DNA from: Limnoperna fortunei
Lineage: Eukaryota; Mollusca; Bivalvia; Mytilida; Modiolidae
Assembly: GCA_944474755.1 (NCBI GenBank)
Contig: OX104117.1
Span: 64,905,522-64,969,521 of the forward strand
Length of the DNA stretch: 64,000 nucleotides
Direction of reading: 5' to 3'
Both the position numbers and the translations under genes were made by a program. Of this stretch, positions 8,452 to 19,172 are shown piece by piece; within the stretch, counting starts at the first letter, position 1, and each line of letters starts with the position of its first letter. A model generated the notes under the pieces. The model saw nothing but the letters and a program-made list of their open reading frames with translations. It did no database searches and was not told the DNA's origin.

Positions 8452-10499
8452 TTACAAATACAGCCCATTTCCTGCACTTGCTACAGCATAAAGTTTGAAT
8501 GTTCCTTTCACAGGTTTGACATTTCTCGATTTCAGTGTTTCGTACATTTCAGTGCAATCCTCAGCTTTTACAAAGAGAAATTTTACACCTTTCATATTTG
8601 AAGAGCATGCCCACCTGTAAAAATCATGTGCATCTTGTATGGTAGTTTTTTGACACCGAACTGCCTCATCTGCCATCCTTTTGGTTGTTCCGCCCAATCC
8701 GTCGCATGGTCCTTTCCAGTGACCTACTTCGAAAAAGTTCCATCTAGCGTCAGATCCATAGAGCTCTTATGATTAGCAATGGTGAAAAATGACTGTTTAT
8801 TGCGGTATTGACTTGTTGGTCCGTCTGTCCACTAATTTATGAATTCCACCTGTGGTAATACTGTTCTTAATTCTGGTATTAGTTTTTCAATAATAGCATG
8901 TACGGTACTTGACGAGTGGGACATCTCATCAGAAACAATTACATAACTCTTGTGTTCGGTATTTCCTCGATCCCCTTTAAAATATACTACAACTGGGTGA
9001 AGTGTTACGCCCATCTGATTCCAGTAGGCCTACTGGATTTCTTCAACGCTCTTACAGGAGTAATTTTCAGCGAAATCCATCTGTACTATTAAATGTTTCG
9101 GTGGAAGATTCTCCTTTAGCTTCTTGATTTCTCAATACTGTGTTTGGACTCTCTCAACGTGACCTAGAAATTCTGTTGTTTCTATCTTGAAATATTCAAT
9201 AAATTCATCTTTCTTTCAATTTCCACTATACGGGTAACATACTTTTTCTTATCTTTCTCTATGACTTCTACTCTTTTCCACTAGGAGTATGTAACTTTAT
9301 CTGGTAATTTACTTCGTAAATCTATTTCAGTAACTTTTGGATCTTTTGCATACATTTCCGGGTTACCAGTGACTTCTACTCCTTCTTTTCGTACTGACTT
9401 TAGAAGAAGTGCCATATTTTGGTGCTTTGTACATAAACATGTACTTCGGCTGATGAAATTTGTGGTAAGGATGTGTTTTGGACGCATTCTACAAAAAGTT
9501 GCCAAGGACATTTTTACTGTTGGGTTTTCTGAATTAAATTTGATGTACAAATTTCCTAAGTAATCCGTCAGTATCCTTGTCTATTCTTTCTTGTTATCTG
9601 ATTTGATCACATCAGCTTTGCCTGGCATACATCTACTATTAAAAAATCTTTGACTTCTGCAGAATATATAGCACGTGTTCTCCTCCTCTTGTGTTTTCTA
9701 ATGGGTACAAACTTGTCTGTATTAATACTTGATAGGTTTTTTCTTCCAATACCTGTTTCTTTATTTAGCCACTTTTTAGCCCTATATTTCTGAACTAACT
9801 TTCCAGACACGATCCTGCTAAGTGTCAACACTTGACCTTGTCGCTTGTTCTTTATTTCCTGACGTGCGGTTCTTATCTCTTCTAAAACTGTATTTCTAAG
9901 AATAAGGTGCCGTTTTACCTTCTTTGATTGATCCTTTGTCAAATTTGCTTCCTTAATCAAACGCTCCGCTTTGCTCGAGGGGAGTCAGCTTGTTTGTTCT
10001 TTCTTAATCTTTCTATTCGCTTTTGGAGTGTTTTTATTCTCTTGGTGAGGTTTACATTTCCGTCTTTCAGGACTTTTAAGTTTCGATGCGCTTTTGAGAG
10101 AGCCCGACTAATTCGTACCCTTGTGGTGTTTCTTTTCCTGTTCGGGAAATTCATGCGAACTGTAAAAGAGCTGTTGAGATTAGATGAGGCACTTTCATAT
10201 CCACTAGTGGCTGTATCAAGTCCATAACTGTTATTCTCTAAGCTTTCTTTATTCTGAATATTTTTTTCATCTCTTTATTTCTTGCGCCACTGTCTTAGGT
10301 TCTCGTTATTTTTCTTGTTTCGTTTCATTCTTTCAGTACGAGAGAGCTCTGCGCTTGGTCTATAGTATGACATTCTTCTTTGTCTCTCTTTGGCAAGGTA
10401 TGTTTCTCCCTCTTTTTGCTTCTTTCTCTCGCGGTAGGCTTTTTGAATCTCGGCTCTACTGTTAGCCTTAATCTGTAAAGGTGTATCACATACAGTCAT
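8452..10499 (-). pseudogene. Transposase-like gene of an uncharacterised invertebrate family, decayed
   Basis: Read on the minus strand from 10499 down to 8452, in several frames. In order: a basic N-terminal region (KAYRERKKQKEGETYLAKER, PSAELSRTERMKRNKK); a lysine-rich coiled coil (10154-9957); a middle block ENPTVKMSLATFCRMRPKHI with a Cys/His patch STCLCTKHQN; then DFAENYSCKS, HPVVVYFKG, SYVIVSDEMSH, WTDGPTSQYRN and finally GPCDGLGGTTKRMADEAV. I recall this order from a large set of unnamed proteins in cnidarians and molluscs. The spaced acidic residues suggest an RNase H-fold, DDE-type transposase, but that is inference. In-frame TAG codons before WTDGP and before AYWN, plus frameshifts, make it a pseudogene. 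No terminal repeats were found around it. Confidence 0.7.
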
Positions 10500-10589
10500 T
10501 TGAAAAAAAATGTTATTCTTAATGTAGTTTGCTTAAAGAACAAAACGGTTCCTTTTTTATGAAGTCGCTTTTAAAAAGGACTTTTAAAT

Positions 10590-10700
10590 GTTTCTGAGAA
10601 AAGCTTGGTGGAAATTTTCGGACGAACATACAGACGTACGGACACGAGTAAAACTTAATGCCCTTGACCTATCGACGCAGGGGCATAAAACAATCAAGTA
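10590..10700 (-). repeat. Dispersed repeat fragment (same family as 16835-17262)
   Basis: On the minus strand it reads GGCATTAAGTTTTACTCGTG followed by TCCGTACGTCTG, matching the opposite-strand copy beginning at about 16858. This is a dispersed repeat with a CCGTCCGTACG-rich section. Confidence 0.7.
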
Positions 10701-10855
10701 AAGGAAGTCAGAACGGTTCTTAAAACTAACAAACGGAAGTGAATAAGAGGGCAAAAAATATAAATATATTTGATGCACCAAGTTTCCTCTCTGTTTTATT
10801 CCATAAAAAATTATTAATTGAGAAAAAATGTGTATAACCATACAAACAAGACATG

Positions 10856-10901
10856 CATTGGTAGGTAACGTACATATCGAAATGTACGTTACCAACCAAT
10901 G
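10856..10901. repeat. 20-bp-arm hairpin
   Basis: The left arm CATTGGTAGGTAACGTACAT (10856-10875) and the right arm 10882-10901 are reverse complements except for one position, with a 6-nt loop. A similar GTAACGTACATTTCGA motif recurs near 11248. No gene is associated with it. Confidence 0.75.
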
Positions 10902-12155
10902 TATATTGTGTGTATCTGTAATGCAAAAATTATTTTCATTGAAAAAAGATCGCTTTGACACACTTGTAACAAGTTGAAGAAATGTAATAAATATCAATCT
11001 ATAACAATCCGGGAAATTGCGATTATTATCACCTTATATAGTTTAATTACTTTATTTAAAATATTCATTGACAGTCTTAAATAATATTGCTAAAATATCT
11101 ATACTCTGTACTAGAAAGATTGTGCGCATGTTCATATTTCAGTTCGTTTTTTATGTAGAAATGTGTTCCAAAGAAAGCTTTGCATTTTAAGCAACTCATT
11201 AAAATTTAAATTGTTGAAAGGAAACGCTGAAACATACGTTACCAGTTGTAACGTACATTTCGAGAATACCAATGCACATTGCCACACACGTGAATACATT
11301 GTACACAACTCCTAATTGTCATTTGCCTATATCAGGGACAGTCTATACTTAGTATAGACTGTCCCTGCCTATATGTTGTATAGGATAAAAAATGTCAGAG
11401 AAAAAAGTTTTTAACCGATAGTTTAATAGTAAATAAAATGGATAATATTCATTGAATGGTAAATACATACCTCATTTGCAATATGTAAATCGTTATACGT
11501 CTTCTGAGCTTACAAAAAAATCACAAAGGGCGAGTCAAGTTCATGTCTTCCCTCTTGTAAACTTTTAGTGAAAAGTAAAAACGATTACGGAAAACTATGC
11601 CATTTCCGGATTTATTGTATCATACATTTCAATAACGTTCATTTCATCATATCATTAAAATCGAACAGAATTCTTCTTGTCGACGATTTAAGAAAGAAAA
11701 TTTGTGGTTATAATAGTAATGTTGTGATCTAAAAATTACACAATTTTTATTGTGTTACGCAAATTAGTTTTTCTTTAAAACCATATATCGTACATTTCTG
11801 TTCTATTTCTACGGTAGAATATAGTTATATATTTGGACAATTTAAAACTTTTTTAAAACAACAATCCAGTAAAAACGTATTTTATTATTTAGATATATAT
11901 AAAAGCTATTGGAAAATTTCATATTTTGAGTGAAAAATGTTCTTGACAAACTTTTATTCAAATTTATCTATTATTCTTGTACAACTTGTTACAGAATAAT
12001 AAACTTGGATACAGAGCTTCCACTTGATATTTGCATGTAAAAACGCATTTTATAATGCATTTGGTGATTGAAATAGTCTAAATTCTCTATTGTGACATAA
12101 TTACAAGGCAACAGGTGTTTTTAAACAACCGGTTTATGTGTAGTAATGTATATTT
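10902..12155. other. Gene-free AT-rich stretch
   Basis: No coding, RNA-gene or tandem-repeat signal was recognised apart from the 35-bp palindrome at 11333-11367. Scattered short ORFs have no protein-like composition. Confidence 0.6.
11333..11367. mobile_element. 35-bp TIR-only transposon remnant
   Basis: A perfect palindrome with 17-bp arms (CAGGGACAGTCTATACT) around a single T. The arm is identical to the outer 17 bp of the TIRs of the 2.0-kb element at 48944-50949. It is flanked by CCTATAT on both sides (11326-11332 and 11368-11374), like the 7-bp CCTCAAG duplication of the large element. It is therefore best read as an extreme internal-deletion copy that still has a target duplication. 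Confidence 0.8.
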
Positions 12156-12641
12156 GGTATTCTATATCGTTTAATATTGATTGATTCAATTTCCAAAATC
12201 CCTTTCTCATCTCTGATGAACCAGCATTAATAGACAGACACGCCTTGGTGGTCAGTTGATTTAATAACTGCTGGTTTAATTTAACAAGTTTCTACTAAAG
12301 CTATATATTCTTTTCCAATTAAAAGAAGATCAATTAAACTTGCACTTGTTCCTTCTTTGCTTCTCCGGGTAAACTGTTGTATATTATTATTTTGAGACCT
12401 CCAAATGTCAGACAAGCCATTTATTGATGAAATTTTTAAAACTATTGACTGGCTCACTAAATTTTGTGTTAACTTTATGGTTTCTATCAATTCTGGTTAG
12501 GGCTTCGTTAAAATCTTCCTCAATTAACAGTATACCTACACTATGTTTTTTAATGAAGCTATCAACTTTTTTGAAAAAGGTGTTACGTTCAGTTCTGCAA
12601 TTAGGCGCATAAATGTTTGCTGAAGAAAAAAACAAGTTCAC
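12156..12641 (-). pseudogene. LINE-1 (minus) ORF2 endonuclease fragment, block A
   Basis: Part of an apurinic-type endonuclease domain of a non-LTR retrotransposon ORF2. Reading 12641 to 12408: NIYAPNCRTERNTFFKKVDS, then LLIEEDFNEALTRIDRN, where the usual GGDFN metal-site motif reads EEDFN. After a frameshift, 12490-12281 gives LSDIWRSQNNNIQQFTRR and SLIDLLLIG, the typical end of the domain. In an intact element this enzyme nicks target DNA to prime reverse transcription. Homology with block B stops at 12156, so the rest of ORF2 is missing here. Confidence 0.8.
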
Positions 12642-13911
12642 CTATTTCAATATGCAGTAGAATTATACGACCATTTTCATCATTATGTTGATCGATATGT
12701 TTATAGTCAGTAGACTTTTTTTAGTAAAATTGTAAATTCCCTGCTAGAAGTAGACCCGTTATTACAATAAAATTTATCTCGTACTTTCTTATCAAAATGT
12801 GTTTCTTGAAGAAACCCTAGTATTCTTATGCCATTTTAAAACCCTACAGTATTTATCCTTATTTCCTTTTCCGTTTTCGTTTAACGTACAAAGGTTTATA
12901 ATATTTTTTGTTTCATTTTGATGGGTGAAAAATATGCAGACATTGACATAGACAAACACATACATAATAACAGAATAAATAAAACAATGAAATTATCAAA
13001 AAAATAAAAACTCAACACACTGTTTTCAAATATAATAGTTCCTACAATAAGACATTGTTTTGACATCAGCAAAGATGTGAAAATAATACATATGCACGAT
13101 TTGCTTACAATTGACGTGTCTTACCGCCCATATTGATAAAAGTACATTGACGTAACCTTGACATATATTGGAATAGTCCACTTTGTCAAACTTGTGTATT
13201 CCGTGTGGTATTCGGGTTCTAATATAATGGGCTTATTTTTTGAAAAGTATATGTGAATAAGTGACAGACACGTTAAACAAGTTAATATCAAATATATAAT
13301 TAAGGATTTATTTGTTCCTGTTGTGCATTCAACTTCAAATGAAATGATGAAAACCCTGATTTAGATCGATCCACGACATGGAGTATAATGGTGATATGAT
13401 ATAAATACACAGTACCCATAAGGTAAAGTTGTATAAATATACTTCACCATGTTCACATGCACAAATAAACACGAATAAGCTATTTCTTTTACGATTTGGC
13501 ATGTACTGAACAAGACTATTTGAATAAATTGCTTTAGGAAAACCATGTTAATTGTTTGGATATGCGATATATAAATAGTAACAGGTTGATCAATTGTTTT
13601 AAAAATAGTAAGTGTGTAAACGCAATGCGTAACTTTAAATACATGTTTCGCTAGCCAGTTTGTAAATAGTAGCGGGAAATACGCTTCAAAACTTCTCCAT
13701 TTGGGACATTTTTTGAAATAACTTTCTCATTCAATGTTTTAATAAACAAACGAAGAAAATGAAACATGTTTATATACGTACGTGGATCGGTTGCACCATT
13801 GCGTTTATAGAAAATAGGTTTGATTGGTATACAAAGCTGGATATATGAAAACGACATTTATATTCTGTTCGAAATTTAATATGGTCTCGCTTTGAAATAT
13901 TTCTCATTCTA
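12642..13911. other. Non-coding part of block A
   Basis: AT-rich sequence between LINE endonuclease and MITE, also present in block B (28572-29667). I see no gene in it. It may be LINE inter-ORF or inserted DNA. Confidence 0.55.
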
Positions 13912-13920
13912 TGATCCACT

Positions 13921-14321
13921 CACAGGGGCATGTAAAAATCGATTTACTTGCAATAACCCTGGATGGAAGTGGTAACTTTATCGTTTGTCGTTCTTTAGGC
14001 CTTTCGGTACTCACTTTCTCAGTAACGATAAAGTCCACTTCCGTCCAGGGTTATTGTCCGTGTCGTTTAAAACTGGTGATTATTATTAATATTTTAGAGT
14101 TTAACGACATTGGAAGCATAAAGGTAGGGTTTTCAAGAAGATAATTCAATTCGGAACAGACATAATTACAAACCCGTGTAGATAGGGGTAACGTAATATT
14201 TTAAAAAATATTTTGAAAGTTAGCAGGTAAAGACTCTGTTTCTTCCCTTCTCCCACACTATAACAAAATCGACTCAGTAATCATTGGAAAGCGCAAGTAA
14301 ATCGATTTTTACAGGCCTATG
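13921..14321. mobile_element. 401-bp foldback MITE, block A
   Basis: Terminal inverted repeats of ~29-31 bp (13921-13951 and 14293-14321; core GTAAAAATCGATTTACTTGC) with tips CACAGG/CATAGG. Directly inside the left TIR, a second inverted pair (13951-13983 and 14026-14056; core CAATAACCCTGGA...CGTCCAGGGTTATTG) makes a nested stem. Flanks are TGATCCACT on both sides (13912-13920 and 14322-14330), a 9-bp target duplication. It has no coding capacity. A 9-bp duplication is typical of Mutator-like elements, but the tips do not settle the superfamily. Confidence 0.87.
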
Positions 14322-14852
14322 TGATCCACTACTGATTTTTCTTTTAATGTGTTATAAATGCTTTGTACATTTTATTCTAATTCATTAATCTTTACTTTTA
14401 ATATTACAGGTAGCAACACACCATAGCAAATAATATTATCACAATCCAACACTCACTATGATAGAGAGATTAAAAGAATTTCGTTCTTTTTTTTAAACCT
14501 TTTAAATGTTTTTGTAAAATTTTAATTATAATAGGGTATATTTACGTTTTTGCGTTCTGTGCTGTCTTACCACCACTTTTGTTTGTAAAATGGTAGGTAG
14601 TGTGTGACTTACAACTGGTGGTCTCCTGTTTCCTGATGCTTGAGTACCTATACATTTGTCTAAAGAGGTCTGACTTTTATCGTTATCCAAAGAAGCATCT
14701 GTTTTTGTCTTTCTTTTTGATTAGTTGCATCTAGATTGTTCTTGTTTGTCAGTGTATTGGTCCTCCTTTGCATTTACTGTGTCTCTATGTTCTATGTCAT
14801 TTTGTTCTTCTGTCTCACTGTTCTCATGTGAATCTATATCCCCATTTTCTTT

Positions 14853-15245
14853 TTATAGTGTACTTTGGCAGTCTATCTTTTTGTGTAAACTTTTGTGACA
14901 TGATTTGCATACCCAATCATTCGGGCAGTATTGAAATACCAGTCCAGGTTCTAAACATTTGTGGCATAGCCTTTTATTTTCAGATTCTCTTGATTTTGAA
15001 ATAAATTCTGGTTTACCACTGTGAAACACTGTTAACATGTATTTAATAATTGGGAGTGATCTTTAGATAGGTTTCGCTAGGGTTTTGCTAATGACAATCA
15101 TATCCTCTGTCTCACACTTGTTGAGTTTGCCATCTACTCTGTCTGTTTACTGCTTGCTGTTTCGTGTTGACTTTCAACTGGATTAGTTTTTCTTTTGTTT
15201 GCCAACACATCTACGTATGACACCATGTTTCCTTTGTTTATGTTT
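14853..15245 (-). pseudogene. LINE-1 (minus) ORF1 fragment with zinc knuckles, block A
   Basis: Minus-strand ORF with the pattern LCHKCLEPGLVFQYCPNDW then VCKSCHKSLHKKIDC: two CCHC zinc knuckles, the first with leucine in place of histidine. Such knuckles sit in ORF1 proteins of many non-LTR elements and bind the element RNA. Upstream on the same strand (about 15150-15255) are pieces matching the ORF1 start seen intact at 31416 in block B. The middle of ORF1 is deleted here. Confidence 0.72.
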
Positions 15246-15704
15246 TCGCTCATCGCTTCGATTTCAGTTTTCTTGTATTGAACTTCTTTCAAACCTTCTT
15301 ACAATCTCAGAATATGTTTATCTGTCATTAACTTACACAATTCTTCTATATTTGATGATCTCTTCTACTTAAGTTTTGCTTATTTTAGACTTTATGCAGA
15401 GTATCGTATAGGAAGCCTTGACTAGCTAAGGGACGTCTCTAAACGTTACTCGTACTAGAGGTGGTACTTCCCAAGATCATTTGGACCCAGAAGAACACGT
15501 GCATTTAATTCATCATAATGACCAACAAACATACTGTTACCGAATACAATGTACTAAGTACTAGTCTGTTAGAATATTTGCGTTATTTCAATCTTTTGTA
15601 ATATTTTTTGTGGATGAACACGTACATTAATGTACATGTACATTTTATTGATATACTTATATAAATACTATGTGATTTATAGACATGATACACTTGTCTA
15701 CACT

Positions 15705-16745
15705 GGTATTTTAATGCAATATTGAACACTCCAGAAAATTCACCTTTTTAAAAGAAGCTACAACATTATATTTTAGAAACATTGAAAACGAAATAGCTAA
15801 ATATTCTGAAAAAGGCAAAATTTTAATAGCTGGAGACCAAAGGAAAGGGTAGGGTTAGAGAAAGACACATTTGTCTAGACTCAGATAAACATACCCCTCT
15901 TTTACAATGACTTATGTGACTCCAACCTAATACAAAGACAGAGCCAAGATTCTAATATTAACTCGAAGGTTAAACAACTATTAAAAATTTGTATTGTCTC
16001 ATCATTACGCATTCTAAATGGTAGGACATTAGGGTACATGATGGGATATTTTACATGCTTTCAACCCCTGGGAAGTAGTGTGGTACACTACTTCATAGCC
16101 CAAGAGGATCTGCTACCATATTTTACGTATTTCTATGTACACAAATTTAAACCAGAATTATCCTACCCCTGTCAGCTCTCTTGTCTATTAAGTTGTAATA
16201 TTAAACAAATAAAACCTGAAGAAACTTCCATGCCTAAAAAATAAATATGGGATGATAATTCTATAGCGAAGATATAATAAATGCTATAAAATCACTTAAA
16301 AATAATAAAGCATGTGGACTCAGCTCAATAGCTAATGAAGTGATAAAATATAGTCTACTACAAAATATTTAATTGTTTCAAAAACTGTTTTACTTAGTCT
16401 TTTCTCAAGAAAAATATCCAAAATCACGGGGACTAGGATATATATATCCTATTTATAAGTCAGGATCCAAATATGACCCTGCAAACTATAGAGAGATAAC
16501 TATATAAGACAGCTATTCAATCAGATATTAAATGACAGATTCAGTAAATATTTAAAGTCCATGAATATATTAAGAAAAGAACAAATATGCTTCATTAAAG
16601 GCTGTCGAACAACAGATCATATGTTTGTACTGAATTCCCTAATACAGAATTAAGTCAAAAATAAGTTAAAATCCCTATATGCATGTTTTGTAGATTTTAA
16701 GCGAGGGTTTGACTTCATCAACCTTTTCTCAAAGGTTATTTAAAT
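15705..16745 (+). pseudogene. LINE-2 (plus) endonuclease and RT fragments, block A
   Basis: A plus-strand non-LTR element of a different family. 15770-15840 gives IAKYSEKGKILIAGD (the GDFN position reads GDQR). 16000-16240 gives SSLRILNGRTLGYMMGYFTC and GSSVVHYFIAQEDLLPY, an endonuclease C-terminus. After a deletion of the linker, 16265-16740 reads AIKSLKNNKACGLSSIANEV, YPIYKSGSKYDPANYREIT and the start of the RT palm. Several stops are present. The RT palm breaks off at about 16745 before the active site. Confidence 0.8.
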
Positions 16746-16834
16746 AATCACATAACAAGAAATAATGAATATAGTCCTCATTAACGTTGCATACATTACT
16801 TTTATTATCTGTACTCATGTTCCATTTTTATTCC

Positions 16835-17262
16835 CCCGCGAATGTCGGGGGGGGGGGGCATTAAGTTTTACTCATGTCCGTTCGTCCGTACGTACGTACG
16901 TCCATTCGTACAAATTTCAGTCAAGCTTTTCTCAGAAACCGTACATGGGAACAGTTTGAATTTTGGCAGAGTGGTTCAGTATCACAAGTTGTACGTCCTA
17001 AGCGACTTTAAGACCTGTCGGACAACTACTTCCTGTTTGGGACTTCATTTGTACGTACGTACGTACGTCCGTCCATACGAATTTCTGTCAAGCTTTTCTC
17101 AAAAAAGTGTACATGAGAACAATTTGAAATTTGGCAGGGTGGTTCAGTATCACAACTTGTACGTCCTAACCGACTTTCAGACCTGTCATACAATTACTTC
17201 CTGTTTGGGACTTCATTTAGCGGGGACATCTGTGTCACATGGGCACATTTCGATTTATTGAG
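16835..17262 (+). repeat. Two tandem copies of a dispersed repeat with CCGTACGT microsatellite
   Basis: Begins at a run of G (about 16848-16858), followed by GGCATTAAGTTTTACTCATG and CCGTACGTACGTACG. Two ~190-bp units follow each other, each ending in ACTTCCTGTTTGGGACTTCA (17030-17048 and about 17200-17218). A third, inverted fragment is at 10590-10700. The repeat cuts the 3' end of the minus-strand LINE at 17263. Confidence 0.8.
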
Positions 17263-17843
17263 TAAAATCTTTATGGGAATAATAAATTAAATAAGTTTCC
17301 ATCTGAATATTTTAATTTTATTTTCTTGTATAATTTTAAAATTATTTGCTGAGGTATTGTTCTTTTTAGGCCGTTGTGTTCGGTCGAATACCTTTATCCA
17401 TGTATTTATTCAAATAGGTTCAGAAAATGTTTTTGGAAACCAGTGTTTGGTTAAATAATTTTTTTGTCAAGTCGACTACTTTAATATTTATTTCTTTCCA
17501 TCGTAGGCTTTTTTGTATATTTAACATACTTTTTACAGAATCTTCAGATTTAAGAATTAGAAGCAATGATTTTGGAATGGCTAGTTTCAGTTTGCTTAGC
17601 TCTGTAATCCAGTTATTTTTATTATTTAGTTTTTTATTATATAAAGGCGTCAGATATATTTCCGTCTCCATCGATCCAATTCTTAAAGGTGAGATATTTA
17701 TTATCAAATTTAATCATTTTGTTCCCCAATATAATCTGTTTTCTAATATCCGCATTTTTTTTATATTTCTGTCGTATCTCCACCGTCTGTTGTTAACCAA
17801 CAAGTTATGACTTCTATAAAGAATTTTCGAATTTTTTCAATAT
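17263..17843 (-). pseudogene. LINE-1 (minus) ORF2 C-terminus, 3' side of the Gypsy insertion
   Basis: Minus-strand continuation of 27241-27870 on the other side of Gypsy copy 2. Joining the flanks gives a plausible continuous LINE ORF2 tail (KIRKFFIEVITCW at the junction; then ISPLRIGSMETE and WITELSKLKLAIPKSLL; near 17300 FRWKLI...FIIPIKILL). This region follows the RT thumb in L1/Tx1-like elements. The 3' end is replaced by the dispersed repeat at 16835-17262. Confidence 0.75.
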
Positions 17844-19106
17844 TGTTACGGAATTAGGAAATCCGTTACTATCTCGTTATTGAGAATTACAAAATTTTAT
17901 AAAGTGTACATTCTGGTGTACTGATATTGTGTTATTATTATGTAAATTATAAAATGTTCATCAGTGATACTACGATGAACCGATAAGCGTTAGTTCGCTT
18001 TCAAATCGGGAAAATAGACTTTCCCATTATTGACTGTTATAATGTTTGAACAATTAATTATGAAATGTTATAATTGTTATTATGATAATTATTGAAGTTG
18101 TTTACCTTTTATTGACAGTTATACTCACGTAATTTCCATTTCATAGTTTCGATCCTGACAACTTTTTACCCACACGCCATTTTTGTTTTTGCCAATTCAT
18201 TGATTTGGAAAGTTTCCGTATTTATTTTAACGTCTATGATAACGTCATCTTTTTAACGTTTCCGAACGTCATTTTGGTAAAGTTGGTAACAATTGGTAAA
18301 GTTGGTAATTTAGGGAATTTAGGGAACTTGGTTATTTTGACACTTTGGTAACGCAATAGTATAAATACCGCGAATTTTTAAATCCCGTTTTTGTTTTTCT
18401 CTACCATGGGCATCCCTTGTTAAAATAAAACCGTAGCCAGAGCCAAAGCCAGATTCAATACCAGAACCAAAGTCAAAACCTTGATTGTTTTACCATATCC
18501 AGAAGCCAGCGTTTCCAAGTCAGATTGTTGTTTTCGTGTTATTATGGAGGAACATTACCATTTTGAAAACAGGTCCGTTTTAACCGTTTTAAGTAGTTTT
18601 TAATTTATTCCGGCAAAAACTTTTAACGTTTAACTTTTTATGCTTTGCCATAATTTTACTGCTTGGTAATTTTTCGTAACCATAATATTTAAGCAATCCC
18701 CCATTTAAGTTCTGGCTAGAAATGGATAACTGTCAGCAAAGTGTTTGTTTAATATAAAACTGAATTACAATATTGTTATACTACATATGTTAAAGTTGTA
18801 AGTTAAGTAATAAATTTTATCACTGTTATATATATGAAATCGCATTTTAATTGAATACAAGTTATTTAACGTTACTTTTGTCTCTTTCATTTTAATAATC
18901 ATTATCAAGATTTGAGACACATACACACACACTTACACGCATAGACCAATAACCCAGTTTATTCCCGTGTTTCCAAATACTGACTTGTAAGCCACACTTA
19001 GAGCCAACTACCGTACCGATCTGGCACCAAGAACGGGTGGGTGACCAGTCCCACCTGTCATCCAGGCAAATATATTTAGAGACCCATACCGCTCGGTTAC
19101 GTTACA
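17844..19106 (+). repeat. 5' LTR of Gypsy copy 2
   Basis: 1263 bp, from TGTTACGGAATTAGG to CTCGGTTACGTTACA. It includes short direct repeats of GGTAAAGTTGGTAA near 18277-18310, upstream of a TATA box. Compared with the 3' LTR it has an extra ~50 bp around 18735-18790. Confidence 0.93.
18360..18367 (+). promoter_or_regulatory. TATA box in 5' LTR
   Basis: TATAAATA within AGTATAAATACCGCG, kept in the 3' LTR at 26554-26561. It is the likely RNA polymerase II start region (U3/R boundary) of the element. An AATAAA (18424-18429, in TAAAATAAAACC) lies ~60 bp downstream. Confidence 0.6.
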
Positions 19107-19111
19107 GTTGC

Positions 19112-19127
19112 TGGCAGCTAATAGAGA
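19112..19127 (+). other. Possible tRNA primer-binding site
   Basis: TGGCAGCTAATAGAGA starts 5 nt after the end of the 5' LTR. A TGG start next to the LTR is what a site complementary to a tRNA 3' CCA end would show. I cannot assign the tRNA. Confidence 0.35.
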
Positions 19128-19172
19128 TATTTAAAAAATATTGATTTTTATTTAAAAAATTGTTTATTTAAA

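Larger units (their letters stand above)
12156..16262 (+). repeat. Composite block A (direct duplication of 28016-32036)
   Basis: Collinear with block B over ~4 kb: LINE endonuclease remnant (minus), a non-coding stretch, a 401-bp MITE, LINE ORF1 remnant (minus), then LINE endonuclease remnant (plus). The blocks are ~90% or more alike by eye in shared parts. Block A lacks ~400 bp of ORF1 present in B (30897-31300), and B lacks ~350 bp present in A (about 15255-15620). Confidence 0.88.

Noticed and set aside
8925..8945. Extra hammerhead-like CTGATGAGATG on the minus strand
   Set aside because: It lacks a following GAAA and the stem I and III partners; it is the codons for SDEMS of the transposase-like pseudogene.
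14768..15004. 78-codon plus-strand ORF with hydrophobic, Cys-rich look
   Set aside because: It is antisense to the LINE ORF1 zinc knuckles on the minus strand; the hydrophobicity comes from reversing charged codons.
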